From Prochlorococcus sp. scB241_528O2 (lineage in GTDB: Bacteria > Cyanobacteriota > Cyanobacteriia > PCC-6307 > Cyanobiaceae), in the NCBI GenBank assembly GCA_000634115.1, contig JFLJ01000060.1, positions 1 to 64,000 on the forward strand: a stretch of DNA of 64,000 nt. The letters are read 5' to 3'. A program made the position numbers and the translations under genes. Below, piece by piece: positions 40,748 to 50,076 of the stretch. Each line of letters begins with the position of its first letter. Position 1 is the first letter of the stretch. A model generated the notes under the pieces. The model was not told the origin of the DNA and ran no database searches. It was given only the letters and a program-made list of their open reading frames with translations.

Positions 40748-42424
40748 CTAATTTAATTCATTCAAAGCAGTTTCTAAAGCTTCTTTTCTTGTTTCAATGA
40801 TTCCATCAACTCCAAACTTTGATAGCCTTTCTCTAACCTTTTCATTAGCCCCAGCTACAAATGCTTTTCTAGAGTTGTTTTTAGCTTCTTGCATCATATC
40901 CTCTATAGCAAGGGTTGCTGTTACGCCAAGTCTGGGAACATCAGTAATATCCAATATTAGAATTTTGTAATTTCTTACAAGATTCATTCTGTCAGAGATA
41001 CCTTTTGCTGCACCAAAACTAAGTGGCCCTTTGAGTCTAAATAGCATTACTTCTCCAGAACATCTATCAAGTAGCGCTTTTTCATCCGCGGGTAATGTAT
41101 TTTGACCTTGATTATTACCTGTTAATGAAGGATTATCCTCTTCCATACCTTCTAGTTGAGTTTCAGTAATGGAATCAATAGTCAGCATGTTTGCAATAAA
41201 TACTCCAACTAATACTGCCCATATTAAATCCCAAAAAACAGTCATTAGGAGTACACCATACATAACAACTGAAGTCTTCAGAGATAGTTTATGGGCCCTG
41301 CGCAAGAATCCCCAGTCAATAATATCCAATCCAACCTTGATAAGAATTCCTGCTAAAAGAGCTGTAGGTATTTTTTCTGCTAATGGTCCTGCACCAACTA
41401 AAACTATTAACAAAACTATTGAGTGAACCATTCCAGATAAAGGAGTAGATCCGCCAGATTTTACATTTATCACAGTTCTCATTGTTGCGCCTGCACCAGG
41501 TAAGCCTGAAAAAAGACCTGCTACAGCATTTCCTATTCCCTGTCCAATTAACTCTCTATCAGAATTATGCTTTGTTTGAGAAATATTGTCTGCTACTAAG
41601 GATGTAAGTAAAGAATCAATTGCCCCAAGTACTGCTAATACTAGTCCTGCCTTGAAAATAATAGGAAAATACTGATTAAAACTAGGAAAATCTAAAGATG
41701 GAACTCCTCTAGGAATTTCTCCAATTCTGTCTATTGTTCCACCAAAAAACATTGATATTGGAGTTACTATTAATAAGGCTAAAAGTGGAGAAGGAACCCA
41801 CTGAGTTATTGTTCTAGGTGTTAAAAATACTATCCCTAAAGTCATTATTGCTACTCCAATGGCAGCACCATTAGGTTGGAAATTCGAAAAAACAGTAGTT
41901 AAAGAGTCGACTACCCCTCCTCTTGTACTTATTCCAAGTAATGGCCCAATTTGAAGTGCAATGATTATGACTCCAATACCAGACATGAATCCTGATACTA
42001 CAGAATATGGGACTAGAGTGATATATTTTCCTAGTTTGAGAATTCCGAATAATATTTGCAGTACACCCCCAATTACTACTGCTGCCATTACCAAAGGTAA
42101 AATTTGTCCTGCAGATAGATCTCTTGGAACTCCTACAGCCGCCAAACCTGCTACTACACCAGCAACAGTGACACTCATAGGACCGGTAGGCCCACTAACT
42201 TGAGCAGGTGTTCCACCAAATAAAGCTGCTAAAAAACCAACTACAACTGCTCCATATAGTCCATAAATCGCCCCACCAGGGCCTAATGCAGCGTTACCAA
42301 AAGCAAGAGCAAGTGGCAAAGCTACTACTGCAGCGGTTATTCCCCCAAGAATATCGCCTCTAATATTGTTTAGATGAAATCCATTAATGATTTTCAAAGA
42401 TTCTCTCCTTTTAAATAAATGCAT
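40748..42424 (-). CDS. SulP-family anion transporter, BicA-like
   Basis: A 558-residue SulP transporter. The membrane domain (GGITAAVVALPLALAFG near residue 28; QVSGPTGPMSVTVAG; GLPGAGATMRTVINVKSGG) is followed by a C-terminal STAS domain (LFRLKGPLSFGAAKGISDRM ... ILDITDVPRLGVTATLAIED). BicA proteins are SulP sodium/bicarbonate symporters. Location beside sbtA and sbtB makes bicarbonate the likely substrate, with sulfate the alternative. It begins the leftward three-gene unit. Confidence 0.88.
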   Translation of the reverse strand: MHLFKRRESLKIINGFHLNNIRGDILGGITAAVVALPLALAFGNAALGPGGAIYGLYGAVVVGFLAALFGGTPAQVSGPTGPMSVTVAGVVAGLAAVGVPRDLSAGQILPLVMAAVVIGGVLQILFGILKLGKYITLVPYSVVSGFMSGIGVIIIALQIGPLLGISTRGGVVDSLTTVFSNFQPNGAAIGVAIMTLGIVFLTPRTITQWVPSPLLALLIVTPISMFFGGTIDRIGEIPRGVPSLDFPSFNQYFPIIFKAGLVLAVLGAIDSLLTSLVADNISQTKHNSDRELIGQGIGNAVAGLFSGLPGAGATMRTVINVKSGGSTPLSGMVHSIVLLIVLVGAGPLAEKIPTALLAGILIKVGLDIIDWGFLRRAHKLSLKTSVVMYGVLLMTVFWDLIWAVLVGVFIANMLTIDSITETQLEGMEEDNPSLTGNNQGQNTLPADEKALLDRCSGEVMLFRLKGPLSFGAAKGISDRMNLVRNYKILILDITDVPRLGVTATLAIEDMMQEAKNNSRKAFVAGANEKVRERLSKFGVDGIIETRKEALETALNELN

Positions 42425-42621
42425 TAACTAAAAGATATTATCTCTTTATGTTGTAAATTTGTAAAAATTAAGTTTCTTCAGGATATTATTGTAACTTTTC
42501 CAATCTCTATGCAGATTAATTAAGTTAATTTTCCTGAACAAAATTAATCTCTGATTGATTTATATGCGAGGTAAACGATTATCGTATTAGATAAATATTT
42601 TTCAATTTAAACAATATTCAA
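42425..42621. promoter_or_regulatory. Divergent promoter region of the bicarbonate cluster and hemB
   Basis: A 197-base gap. An 11-base palindrome ACGATTATCGT (42575-42585) lies about 37 bases upstream of hemB, in a place suited to an operator. The rest is AT-rich. I cannot assign a regulator. Confidence 0.4.
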
Positions 42622-43623
42622 ATGAATTCTATTATTCGACCAAGAAGATTAAGAAGGACTGAGGCAATTAGAGAGATGGTAAGGGAAAACTATCTAAATC
42701 CTTCAGACTTTATATATCCATTATTTATTCATGAAAAAGATTTTAAGGAAGAAATTTCGGCAATGCCTGGAACTTTTAGATGGGATATGAATGGATTAAT
42801 AAAGGAGGTTACCAGGGCATGGAATTTAGGAATAAGGTGTATTGTTCTTTTTCCGAAAATAAACGATAACTTAAAAACTGAAGATGGGGCAGAGTGTTTT
42901 AATGAAGAGGGTTTAATACCTAAAGCTATTCGGATATTAAAAAAAGAGATTCCAGAAATGGCAATAATGACAGATGTTGCCTTGGACCCTTACTCATGTG
43001 ATGGACATGATGGATTAGTTGATGTAAATGGAAAAATATTGAATGATGAAACAATCGAAATTTTAAAAAAACAAGCTTTAACACAAGCTAGAGCTGGAGC
43101 AGATTTTATTGGTCCTAGTGACATGATGGATGGGAGAGTTGGAGCTATTAGAACTGCTCTTGATAGTCAAGGATTTAGTGATGTAGGTATTATTAGTTAT
43201 ACAGCCAAATATTCATCTGCTTATTATGGTCCATTTAGAACTGCTTTAGATTCAGCTCCAAGAAAAAATAGTCAAAAAATAATTCCAGATAATAAGTCTA
43301 CATATCAAATGGACCCTGCCAATTCAAAAGAGGCTTTAATTGAAACTGCATTGGATCAGTATGAAGGAGCTGATATTTTGATGGTAAAACCTGGAATTTC
43401 ATATTTGGATATTATTTATAGACTAAGTACTTTTTCAAATAAGCCCATAGCTGCATATAACGTTAGTGGGGAGTATTCGATGGTAAAGTCTGCTGCTATC
43501 AAGAATTGGATTAATGAAAAAGATATTGTTCTTGAAACTTTACTTAGTTTTAAAAGAGCAGGAGCAAAATTAATACTCACTTATCATGCTTGTGATGCAT
43601 CTCAATGGTTGCAGGATACTTAA
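42622..43623 (+). CDS. hemB: Delta-aminolevulinic acid dehydratase
   Basis: Condenses two 5-aminolevulinate molecules to porphobilinogen for chlorophyll and heme. The active-site lysines are in YTAKYSSAYYGPFR (near residue 200) and MVKPGISYLDI (near 253). The metal region reads DVALDPYSCDGHDGLV, an Asp-rich site that resembles the magnesium-type plant enzymes rather than the zinc Cys-rich site of E. coli. Length 333 is normal. A VOC-family gene follows after about 60 bases. Confidence 0.96.
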   Translation: MNSIIRPRRLRRTEAIREMVRENYLNPSDFIYPLFIHEKDFKEEISAMPGTFRWDMNGLIKEVTRAWNLGIRCIVLFPKINDNLKTEDGAECFNEEGLIPKAIRILKKEIPEMAIMTDVALDPYSCDGHDGLVDVNGKILNDETIEILKKQALTQARAGADFIGPSDMMDGRVGAIRTALDSQGFSDVGIISYTAKYSSAYYGPFRTALDSAPRKNSQKIIPDNKSTYQMDPANSKEALIETALDQYEGADILMVKPGISYLDIIYRLSTFSNKPIAAYNVSGEYSMVKSAAIKNWINEKDIVLETLLSFKRAGAKLILTYHACDASQWLQDT

Positions 43624-43685
43624 AAACTCATTATTAGTAAAAATTTGGTTTATTCTTAGATTAATACTAAATCAATGGCTTTGTT

Positions 43686-44072
43686 TTGAAGTTTTCAAAA
43701 GGTGTAAATAGGATTGGTCACATCGCACTTAGAGTAGAGAATCTCGAAAGGGCCAAATCTTTTTATATTAAATTGGGGATGAATTTGGTTTGGGATGATA
43801 AAGATTGGTCTTATTTGGAAGCTGGCAAAGGTAAAGATGGACTTGCGTTGTTAGGCCCTAGCTATAAAGCTGCAGGCCCCCACTTAGCTTTTCATTTTGA
43901 AACTAAAAAAGAAGTAGTAAATATTCAAAATGATTTAAAAGATTCTGGTGTAAAAGTTGGTCCTTTACATGAACATAGAGATGGAACAGCATCTTTTTAT
44001 ATGAAAGACACCGAAGGAAATTGGCTCGAGATGCTTTATGTTCCTCCTGAAGGGATTAAATCAAATGTTTGA
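43686..44072 (+). CDS. Glyoxalase/VOC-fold protein
   Basis: A 128-residue single VOC module of the glyoxalase I superfamily. The metal-ligand pattern fits: His in RIGHIALRV, His in GPHLAFHF and Glu in NWLEMLYVP. It is too general to name lactoylglutathione lyase with confidence, though that is the usual annotation. TTG at 43686 is the likely start because the upstream ATG frame is closed. mutS2 starts 13 bases after the stop. Confidence 0.8.
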   Translation: MKFSKGVNRIGHIALRVENLERAKSFYIKLGMNLVWDDKDWSYLEAGKGKDGLALLGPSYKAAGPHLAFHFETKKEVVNIQNDLKDSGVKVGPLHEHRDGTASFYMKDTEGNWLEMLYVPPEGIKSNV

Positions 44073-44084
44073 TTCTTTTTTTGT

Positions 44085-46496
44085 ATGCAAGAGAAAAGTC
44101 ATTCTAAAAAATTATATTCAGAGATCACTTTAGAAGATGAATCTATAAGCCTTTTAGAGTGGGATTCATTAAAAACGCATTTATCCTCATTTGCCTCTAC
44201 AGAAATGGGTAAAAGAGCAATTTTAAGTTCTGAAATCCCATCAGAATACGAACTTTCTAAAAGACTTTTGAATGAAACCGTTGAAATAACCGAGCTAGAA
44301 AATAATTTAGATAAATCAATTAGTTTTTCTGGTGTTTTTGACATAACTAGAAATATCGAAATTTGTGCGAAGGGGGGTGTAATTTTATCTTCTGACTTGT
44401 TAGAAATATCGAAAACAATTGCTGCGGCAAGAAATTTAAAAAAAATTTTAATAGATTTTGAAAAAAGGCCTTCTATTTCATCATTTACAAAAAATTTAAT
44501 TGACAATAATAATATTGAAACTCTTTTAAAAAATGGTATCGAATCTAATGGAAGGATTTCAGATAATGCTAGTAATCAATTATCTATTCTTAGAAAAGAA
44601 TTATTGTCTAAGAAACAAGAAAGGAAAATATTAGTTGATAAATTTATTCAAAAGAATTTAGCTTATTTGCAAGATACTATAATTGGGGATCGATATGGTA
44701 GACCAGTTTTAGCATTAAAGATTAATTATATAGATAAATTTAAAGGCATAATTCATGACTCTTCATCTTCAGGAAATACGGTATATTTTGAGCCTGATAG
44801 TGTAGTAACTAAAGGGAATAATATTGCGTCTTTAGAGGCAAGGGTCACAGCAGAAGAATTTAAATTGCTTCAGAAATGGTCTCAAGTTATTAGTGATAAT
44901 TCAGAAAATCTCATTGAGATGGCATCTATTTTATTAAGATTAGAAAATGCTTTAACCCGTTCAAGATATTCGAAATGGATTGGGGGCAAAACTCCTATTT
45001 TTGAGAAAAATCCTATCATTTGCTTAATTGGTTTTTCTCATCCGTTATTGATTTGGGAAAACAAGAAAAAAGGAGCCCCTCCCCCAGTGGCTGTAGATTT
45101 TCATATAAATAGAAATATTAAGGTTGTATCTATTACAGGTCCAAATACTGGAGGTAAAACAGCCGCTTTAAAAGGTTTGGGTTTGTCGTTATTAATGGCT
45201 AGAGCAGGATTATTGATACCTTCAACTAATAATCCAATTATCCCTTTTTGTCCGAATATATATGTTGATATAGGTGATAATCAATCATTAGAGGAAAATT
45301 TATCTACTTTTAGTGGGCATATATTCCGCATAAAACGGATCTTAGAATCGCTTGATAATAAGAGAGGATTATCAGTTGTTTTGTTAGACGAGATTGGATC
45401 TGGTACAGATCCTCTTGAAGGTAGTGCTCTCTCTATGGCTTTGCTAAAAGAATTTGCAAATAAATCTGACATTACTTTAGCCACTACACATTATGGAGAT
45501 ATCAAGGCATTGAAATATAATGATTCCAGATTCGAGAACGTTTCAGTTGCCTTTGATGAGGATTCTTTACAGCCAAAATATACTCTTAACTGGGGCATCC
45601 CCGGGAGAAGTAATGCTTTATCAATCTCGAAGAGAATTGGTCTCGATGAAAGCATACTTAATGAAGCTGCAAATTATCTAAAGCCAAAAGAAGTTGATAA
45701 TATTAACAGTATTATAAAAGGACTAGAGGAAGAGAGGATTAAACAACAAAATTCTGCAGAAGCGGCTGCAGAACTTATTGCTAGAACTGAAATATTACAT
45801 GATGAACTAAAGAGAAATTATGAATTTCAAAAAATAAATGCTGAAAAAATTCAAGAAATTGAAAGGTATAAATTATCAAAACATATTGTATCTGCTAAAA
45901 AAGAGGTAATAGGTTTGATTAAAAAATTAAGAGATCAAAATGTTAATGGAGAAGATACTAGAATTATTGGAAAAAGATTAAAAGAAATTGAGACAGAACA
46001 TTTAACCCAAAAAAAAGTTGAAAAGTCAATATCATGGAATCCTAAGGTGGGCGATATTGTAAAAATTAAAAGTCTAAACAGTACGGGAAAAATTGTAGAT
46101 TTAGATAAGAAAGATGGTTTTTTCGAAGTTAAATGTGGCTCATTCAGAAGCACATTATCTGTAAATGACTTTGAAGGTATTAATGGGGAAAAGCCTAATT
46201 TAAAAAAATCTAAAATTGAGATCAAGTCTTCAAGAGAAGATTTTTCTTTTTCTAAAATTAGAACGAGTAAAAATACAATTGATGTAAGAGGACTAAGAGT
46301 TCATGAAGCAGAAATAATTATTGAGGAGAAAATTAGAAAAATGCATGGCCCACTATGGATTGTTCATGGAATTGGAACTGGAAAATTAAAAAAAGGATTG
46401 AGAAAATGGTTATCAGGTTTAAATTATGTTGATAAGATTGAAGATGCTGCCATAAACGAGGGTGGACCTGGTTGCAGTATTGCGTGGATAAAATAA
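44085..46496 (+). CDS. mutS2: Endonuclease MutS2
   Basis: MutS-family ATPase linked to suppression of recombination and ribosome-collision rescue in other bacteria. The 803-residue protein has lever and clamp helices, the Walker A (SITGPNTGGKTAALKGLG) near residue 350, Walker B (VVLLDEIGSGTDP), an ATTHYGDIKALKY segment, then a coiled region and a C-terminal Smr nuclease domain (DVRGLRVHEAEIIIEEKI ... WIVHGIGTGKLKKG). It lacks the mismatch-recognition domain, as is usual. obg starts 40 bases downstream. Confidence 0.95.
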   Translation: MQEKSHSKKLYSEITLEDESISLLEWDSLKTHLSSFASTEMGKRAILSSEIPSEYELSKRLLNETVEITELENNLDKSISFSGVFDITRNIEICAKGGVILSSDLLEISKTIAAARNLKKILIDFEKRPSISSFTKNLIDNNNIETLLKNGIESNGRISDNASNQLSILRKELLSKKQERKILVDKFIQKNLAYLQDTIIGDRYGRPVLALKINYIDKFKGIIHDSSSSGNTVYFEPDSVVTKGNNIASLEARVTAEEFKLLQKWSQVISDNSENLIEMASILLRLENALTRSRYSKWIGGKTPIFEKNPIICLIGFSHPLLIWENKKKGAPPPVAVDFHINRNIKVVSITGPNTGGKTAALKGLGLSLLMARAGLLIPSTNNPIIPFCPNIYVDIGDNQSLEENLSTFSGHIFRIKRILESLDNKRGLSVVLLDEIGSGTDPLEGSALSMALLKEFANKSDITLATTHYGDIKALKYNDSRFENVSVAFDEDSLQPKYTLNWGIPGRSNALSISKRIGLDESILNEAANYLKPKEVDNINSIIKGLEEERIKQQNSAEAAAELIARTEILHDELKRNYEFQKINAEKIQEIERYKLSKHIVSAKKEVIGLIKKLRDQNVNGEDTRIIGKRLKEIETEHLTQKKVEKSISWNPKVGDIVKIKSLNSTGKIVDLDKKDGFFEVKCGSFRSTLSVNDFEGINGEKPNLKKSKIEIKSSREDFSFSKIRTSKNTIDVRGLRVHEAEIIIEEKIRKMHGPLWIVHGIGTGKLKKGLRKWLSGLNYVDKIEDAAINEGGPGCSIAWIK

Positions 46497-46536
46497 AATT
46501 TAAAATACTTAGAAAACCATTAAATAAGTCTATTAA

Positions 46537-47520
46537 GTGCAATTTATTGATCAAGCAAAGATTATTCTTAAAGCTGGAAAAGGTGGAAATGGAATAGTTT
46601 CATTTAGAAGAGAAAAATTCGTTCCTGCTGGAGGGCCTTCGGGGGGCAATGGAGGTAGAGGGGGTTCAATAATACTTATAGCTGATAATAATCTTCAAAC
46701 ATTGTTAGATTTTAAATTCAAAAGAGAAATAATCGCTGAAGACGGATTCAAAGGGGGACCTAATAAAAGATCTGGTGCTTCAGGCGAAGATACAATCCTT
46801 AAAGTACCTTGCGGCACTGAAATAAGGGACTTGAAAACTGGCATTATTTTAGGAGATTTAACCAAAAATAAACAGAGTTTAACTATTGCCATTGGAGGAA
46901 GAGGTGGACATGGTAATGCTTACTATTTAAGTAATCAAAATAGAGCCCCAGAATCTTTTACTGAAGGGAAAGAAGGTGAAACATGGGAGGTTCAGTTAGA
47001 ATTAAAACTCCTTGCAGAGGTTGGGATTATAGGCCTCCCAAATGCAGGGAAAAGTACTTTAATTTCTGTTCTATCATCTGCCCGTCCAAAAATCGCAAAC
47101 TATCCTTTCACGACTTTAATACCTAACTTAGGTGTGGTGAGGAAGTCAGATGGTAATGGTTGTCTTTTTGCTGATATACCTGGATTAATATCAGGCGCAG
47201 CTGACGGAGTAGGATTAGGTCATGATTTTTTAAGGCATATACAAAGAACTAAGATACTTATCCATCTAATTGATTCAATAGCAGAAAATCCTATTAATGA
47301 TTTTGAGATAATTGAGCAGGAATTAAAAAAATATGGGAAAGGTCTTTTAGATAAAGAGAGGATAATAGTACTAAATAAGATCGAACTTGTAGATGATGAT
47401 TATCTGAAAATAATCACAAAAAAGTTAGAAAATTTATCTAAAAAACAAGTTTTAGTTATTTCTTCATCTTTAAAAAAAGGTTTATCTTCACTGCTTTCTG
47501 AAGTCTGGAAAAGGATCTAA
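46537..47520 (+). CDS. obg: GTPase Obg
   Basis: Ribosome-assembly and stress GTPase. The glycine-rich Obg fold covers residues 1-157 ([28 protein letters not shown]), then the G domain with [41 protein letters not shown] and SSSLKKG. The protein ends at 327 residues and lacks the variable C-terminal OCT domain of many Obg proteins, as in other cyanobacteria. It starts with GTG at 46537. Confidence 0.95.
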   Translation: MQFIDQAKIILKAGKGGNGIVSFRREKFVPAGGPSGGNGGRGGSIILIADNNLQTLLDFKFKREIIAEDGFKGGPNKRSGASGEDTILKVPCGTEIRDLKTGIILGDLTKNKQSLTIAIGGRGGHGNAYYLSNQNRAPESFTEGKEGETWEVQLELKLLAEVGIIGLPNAGKSTLISVLSSARPKIANYPFTTLIPNLGVVRKSDGNGCLFADIPGLISGAADGVGLGHDFLRHIQRTKILIHLIDSIAENPINDFEIIEQELKKYGKGLLDKERIIVLNKIELVDDDYLKIITKKLENLSKKQVLVISSSLKKGLSSLLSEVWKRI

Positions 47521-47608
47521 ATCAGATTAGAGATTGATTTAGTAAAATTATATACTTGATTTATTAATGATAATTAGCCATAAATAAGATAATTCTTCAA
47601 TCAAAAAT

Positions 47609-47791
47609 ATGAATTTCTACAGTTGCTTTGATCAACAAGGAAAAATAATAGCTAGGTGTCAAACCATTCAAGATATTGAGGTTCTTAAGAAAATGGGAAG
47701 ACCAATTGTAGAAGTGAAGGAAATGAAAAATGAGGAATCGGTTGTATGTTCGCTGACAGGTAGTCCTTCCGACTTTAATAGAGATTATTAA
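47609..47791 (+). CDS. Small conserved protein of unknown function
   Basis: A 60-residue protein, start MNFYSCFDQQGKIIARCQTI. It has cysteines at about 6, 17 and 47 and reads like a small beta-rich soluble protein. I recognise it only as a type conserved in marine picocyanobacteria. An intrinsic terminator follows its stop and separates it from the convergent CP12 gene. Confidence 0.65.
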   Translation: MNFYSCFDQQGKIIARCQTIQDIEVLKKMGRPIVEVKEMKNEESVVCSLTGSPSDFNRDY

Positions 47792-47805
47792 TAAAATTTC
47801 CACAC

Positions 47806-47834
47806 AAAAAAGGGCTTATTAGAGCCCTTTTTTT
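47806..47834. terminator. Bidirectional intrinsic terminator
   Basis: AAAAAAGGGCT (47806-47816) pairs with AGCCCTTTTTT (47823-47833) around the loop TATTAG. T-runs are available on both strands, so it can end the rightward small gene and the leftward CP12 transcript, both of which point at it. Confidence 0.9.
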
Positions 47835-47855
47835 GTTGTTTCTATCTAAAAAAGA

Positions 47856-48074
47856 TTAATCGTCGTAAACTAGACATTCTGGTTCATCTGGGTTGGCATC
47901 GCAGAATAATTCCAATGCATTTGGATCATGTTTATCCTCTGGATGATGATCCTTATAATCTTCGAGTTCTTTTAATTCTTCAGTTAGATGTCTGACCTTT
48001 GGAAGATTGCCCTCTGCTTTGGCAGATTCGATTTCCGATTGATCTTTCTGAATGTGTTCGTCAATGGATTTCAT
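47856..48074 (-). CDS. cp12: CP12 regulatory protein, lacking the N-terminal cysteine pair
   Basis: CP12 is a small disordered protein that joins GAPDH and phosphoribulokinase in an inactive complex in the dark. This 72-residue protein has the typical acidic helical region and C-terminal motif with Cys58 and Cys67 (FCDANPDEPECLVYDD). It has no other cysteine, so the N-terminal pair that controls PRK binding in many plants is missing. The C-terminal pair that binds GAPDH is intact. It is convergent with the small gene at 47609. Confidence 0.93.
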   Translation of the reverse strand: MKSIDEHIQKDQSEIESAKAEGNLPKVRHLTEELKELEDYKDHHPEDKHDPNALELFCDANPDEPECLVYDD

Positions 48075-48203
48075 TTGCAGCTTTTCATACTTTAGTAGAC
48101 ATTTATAAGATAGTTAATTTCTAATCAATTTGCATTATCTATGAAAAAATAAGTGTTCATTACAACATCATGTTTTGAAAATCGAAATTTTTTTTGAAAT
48201 TTT

Positions 48204-49148
48204 TTAAGATTCTAAACTCATAATTTCCTTTAGTGATGGTAATACTGGGATTATTTGATTTGGGTTAAGAGGGAATAAAGCTTTATAGTAATCTTTTTTC
48301 CATTCATTTTCGTAGCAAGTCTCATCAACATTAAATAATTTAAAAAATTTTAATCTCCATTCAATTATTTTCCTGAAATCTGATATCTCTTTTTCAGTAC
48401 ACTTAAAAAGTTTGCTATAAATTAATTCCCATCTCACAAGTGTTGGAAAAAGATAAATATCAGCGTAAGTTAATTCTTCACCAAATATCCAATCCCCTTT
48501 ATTCCGGTTGATTGTATTTTCAACCTCATTTAAAGCTTTGAAAAGATTTTTACTAGCCTTTTCATAGGATGACTGATTTCTGGCGAAGCCGCACTTATAT
48601 ACTCCATCATTTATGTTGTTGTGAATTAGATCTAAAAATTTTTGATTACAGTCTTTGATATCTAATGCCTGATTTTTTGATTCATTTTCAATTGAGTTAA
48701 GTAATCTTATTATTTGAGAACTTTCATTAGATAGAATTTTTACTTTATCTTTTTCAAAATTAATTAAAAGAGGTAATGTTGCTCTGAAAAATTTTTTTTT
48801 ATTAGCTTTTTTGTAAATATTCGAAAGCCTCATAAATCCTCTGAAATTTGTATCGAAGATCCATTCGCCATGTTCAATATCTGCTTTTAAAAAAACAACT
48901 TTAACTTTTTTCGATAAATTTTTTATTTTATGGACGAGTAGAGTTCTTTGACACCATGGACAAGAATTTCCTACTAATAAATAAATTGGTTCAATTTCAT
49001 TATTAATATCGTATTCATTATTAATTGTTATTCCTGAAGGCCTCCTATAATTACCTTGTATATCCGATGGTGCGAATCCATTCATTAATTGTGTCCAAAA
49101 CCAAAACAAGAATTTCTTGGAAGCCTTAATTAGGTATTTATTTTGCAT
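48204..49148 (-). CDS. Glutathione S-transferase family protein (Xi/ECM4-like)
   Basis: A 314-residue protein with a thioredoxin-like N-terminal part containing VGNSCPWCQRTLLVHKI (CPWC near residue 60) and a helical C-terminal domain (GDWIFGEELTYADIYLFPTLVRW). This order matches glutathionyl-hydroquinone reductases of the Xi class, which reduce glutathionylated quinones. Activity is inferred from the Cys motif and length. It is divergent from the aspartoacylase-like gene (22 bases between starts). Confidence 0.82.
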   Translation of the reverse strand: MQNKYLIKASKKFLFWFWTQLMNGFAPSDIQGNYRRPSGITINNEYDINNEIEPIYLLVGNSCPWCQRTLLVHKIKNLSKKVKVVFLKADIEHGEWIFDTNFRGFMRLSNIYKKANKKKFFRATLPLLINFEKDKVKILSNESSQIIRLLNSIENESKNQALDIKDCNQKFLDLIHNNINDGVYKCGFARNQSSYEKASKNLFKALNEVENTINRNKGDWIFGEELTYADIYLFPTLVRWELIYSKLFKCTEKEISDFRKIIEWRLKFFKLFNVDETCYENEWKKDYYKALFPLNPNQIIPVLPSLKEIMSLES

Positions 49149-49170
49149 AGAGATTTATTTTTAAAGAAAA

Positions 49171-50076
49171 ATGACTGTTCAAAGAATACTTATTGTTTCA
49201 GGTACTCATGGGAATGAAATTAATCCTATTTGGGCTGTTAAGCAATTTAATAGTGAGGAAAATAGTGTTAAGCAGGGCATTGAGTATGAATACATCATAG
49301 GCAATCCTATTGCATATGAAAAAGGCTGTAGATATATAGATGCAGATTTAAATAGATCATTTAACGAAAGTAAGAATTATCATCAACAAAATAAAAGTAT
49401 TTATGAAATTACTAGAGCCAATGTTTTAGTAGATCAATTTGGAGTTAATGGATCAGACCCATGTCAAATTGCCATAGATTTGCATACAACAACAGCAAAT
49501 ATGGGAACAAGTATTGTTATGTATGGGAGAAGATTAAAAGATTTTTGTTTAGCTGCATTACTACAGAATAAATTTGGGTTGCCTATTTATTTACACGAAA
49601 AAGATGAAGCCCAAAAAGGTTTTCTTGTAGAAGCTTGGCCATGTGGTTTAGTTATTGAAATAGGATCTGTCGCTCAAAATTTTTATGACCCAGAAATTAT
49701 AAAAAGATTTTTAATAATAATGACTTCCTTGAGAGAAGAGATATATAAATTAAAAAACAATTTAATAGAACTACCAAAGGAGTTGATTGTTCACGTTCAT
49801 CAAAGGAGTATAGATTATCCAAGAGATGAAAATGGAGATATTGATGGCATAATTCACCCTAAAAGAATAAATCAAGATTGGAAAATCATTAAAAAAGGAG
49901 ATCCATTATTTATTGATAGCAAAGGGATTATCCATAAATATGATGGAGACGAGTTAATTTGGCCTGTTTTTATTGGCGAAGTTGCTTACAAAGAAAAAAA
50001 AATTGCCATGAGCTATACAAAAAAAGAAGTAATTTATTCCAAAAATGAATGGGTTCAAGCATTTGACAGCCTGTAA
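49171..50076 (+). CDS. Aspartoacylase-family zinc hydrolase
   Basis: A 301-residue zinc carboxypeptidase-fold enzyme of the succinylglutamate desuccinylase/aspartoacylase family. The zinc ligands are in SGTHGNEINP (HxxE near residue 14) and in AIDLHTTTANMG (His near 110), and VEAWPCGLVIEIGSVAQ carries the catalytic Glu. Family members split N-acyl amino acids; the substrate here is not known. The annotation as aspartoacylase in cyanobacteria is by similarity only. Confidence 0.88.
   Translation: MTVQRILIVSGTHGNEINPIWAVKQFNSEENSVKQGIEYEYIIGNPIAYEKGCRYIDADLNRSFNESKNYHQQNKSIYEITRANVLVDQFGVNGSDPCQIAIDLHTTTANMGTSIVMYGRRLKDFCLAALLQNKFGLPIYLHEKDEAQKGFLVEAWPCGLVIEIGSVAQNFYDPEIIKRFLIIMTSLREEIYKLKNNLIELPKELIVHVHQRSIDYPRDENGDIDGIIHPKRINQDWKIIKKGDPLFIDSKGIIHKYDGDELIWPVFIGEVAYKEKKIAMSYTKKEVIYSKNEWVQAFDSL

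Noticed and set aside
44085-46496. mutS2 as ordinary mismatch-repair MutS
   Set aside because: No N-terminal mismatch-recognition domain, and a C-terminal Smr domain is present.
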